Below are positions 6,336-6,439 of a DNA stretch of 6,439 nucleotides, piece by piece. Both the position numbers and the translations under genes were made by a program. This stretch comes from an uncultured Prevotellaceae bacterium (lineage in GTDB: Bacteria; Bacteroidota; Bacteroidia; Bacteroidales; Muribaculaceae), in the NCBI GenBank assembly GCA_937892085.1, contig CALAVD010000158.1, positions 1-6,439 on the forward strand, given 5' to 3'. A model generated the notes under the pieces. The model made no database searches. It had not been told where the DNA came from and was given only the letters and a program-made list of their open reading frames with translations. Numbering within the stretch: position 1 is the stretch's first letter; the number at the start of each line of letters is the position of its first letter.

Positions 6336-6439
6336 GGCACTTCATAGAACGCCGCATTGCGACGCACTATATAACACCACCAACTCTCGATCCCCATTTA
6401 GTGAAAATCAACAATTAGTGGAAATTAGTGAGAATTAGT
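6336..6439. other. Non-coding tail after nspC
   Basis: I see no gene in these 104 bases. A short imperfect hairpin (6350-6364, CGCCGCATTGCGACG; up to six pairs around a 3-base loop, one mismatch) lies 14 bases after the stop codon, but it lacks a following T-tract, so it is at best a weak terminator. The rest leads into the AATTAGTG repeat at the right edge and may be the leader of the next gene. Confidence 0.4.
6413..6439 (+). repeat. 10-base tandem repeat AATTAGTGRR, continuing past the edge
   Basis: AATTAGTGGA (6413-6422), AATTAGTGAG (6423-6432) and AATTAGT (6433-6439, cut by the edge) follow one another without gaps. A looser copy, ATTTAGTGAA, lies at 6396-6405. Similar TTAGTG/TTCGTG repeats are familiar to me from gaps in Bacteroidales genomes, but I cannot verify that here. 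Total length is unknown. Confidence 0.6.

Noticed and set aside
6350..6364. An intrinsic terminator after nspC
   Set aside because: The hairpin has a mismatch and is followed by CACTATATAAC rather than a T-tract.

Overview
The window looks like a chromosomal core segment of a Bacteroidetes bacterium, probably order Bacteroidales (Prevotellaceae or Muribaculaceae would fit, but I cannot resolve the family). The reasons are the style of the encoded proteins (Bacteroidetes-type RecD-like helicase, HolA, PcrA and NspC), the lack of Shine-Dalgarno sequences before all five starts with A/T-rich leaders instead, a candidate promoter of the Bacteroidetes -33/-7 type (TTTG, then TAnnTTTG), and short degenerate tandem repeats in the intergenic gaps.

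Layout: positions 1-2138 hold a two-gene minus-strand unit. holA (DNA polymerase III delta) is transcribed first. After 11 bases comes a RecD-like SF1B helicase gene that runs off the left edge. A 90-base divergent region (2139-2228) carries a 10-base perfect palindrome and a candidate leftward promoter. Rightward lie a small stand-alone PD-(D/E)XK nuclease-fold protein related to the N-terminal domain of type I restriction HsdR subunits (2229-2687), a PcrA/UvrD helicase gene starting at TTG (2772-5132), and a carboxy(nor)spermidine decarboxylase gene, nspC (5199-6335). The last 104 bases have no gene and end in a 10-base tandem repeat that continues past the edge.

Four of the five genes concern DNA replication and repair: clamp loader delta, two SF1 helicases and a predicted nuclease. 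The fifth belongs to the alternative spermidine pathway and has no obvious partner here. Most of the window is ordinary housekeeping sequence. The points most worth a second look are the lone HsdR-N nuclease placed divergently from holA, the three unrelated short-period repeats in gene leaders or gaps, the forced TTG start of pcrA, and a short basic insertion in PcrA. I found no RNA genes, insertion sequences, CRISPR arrays or convincing intrinsic terminators.
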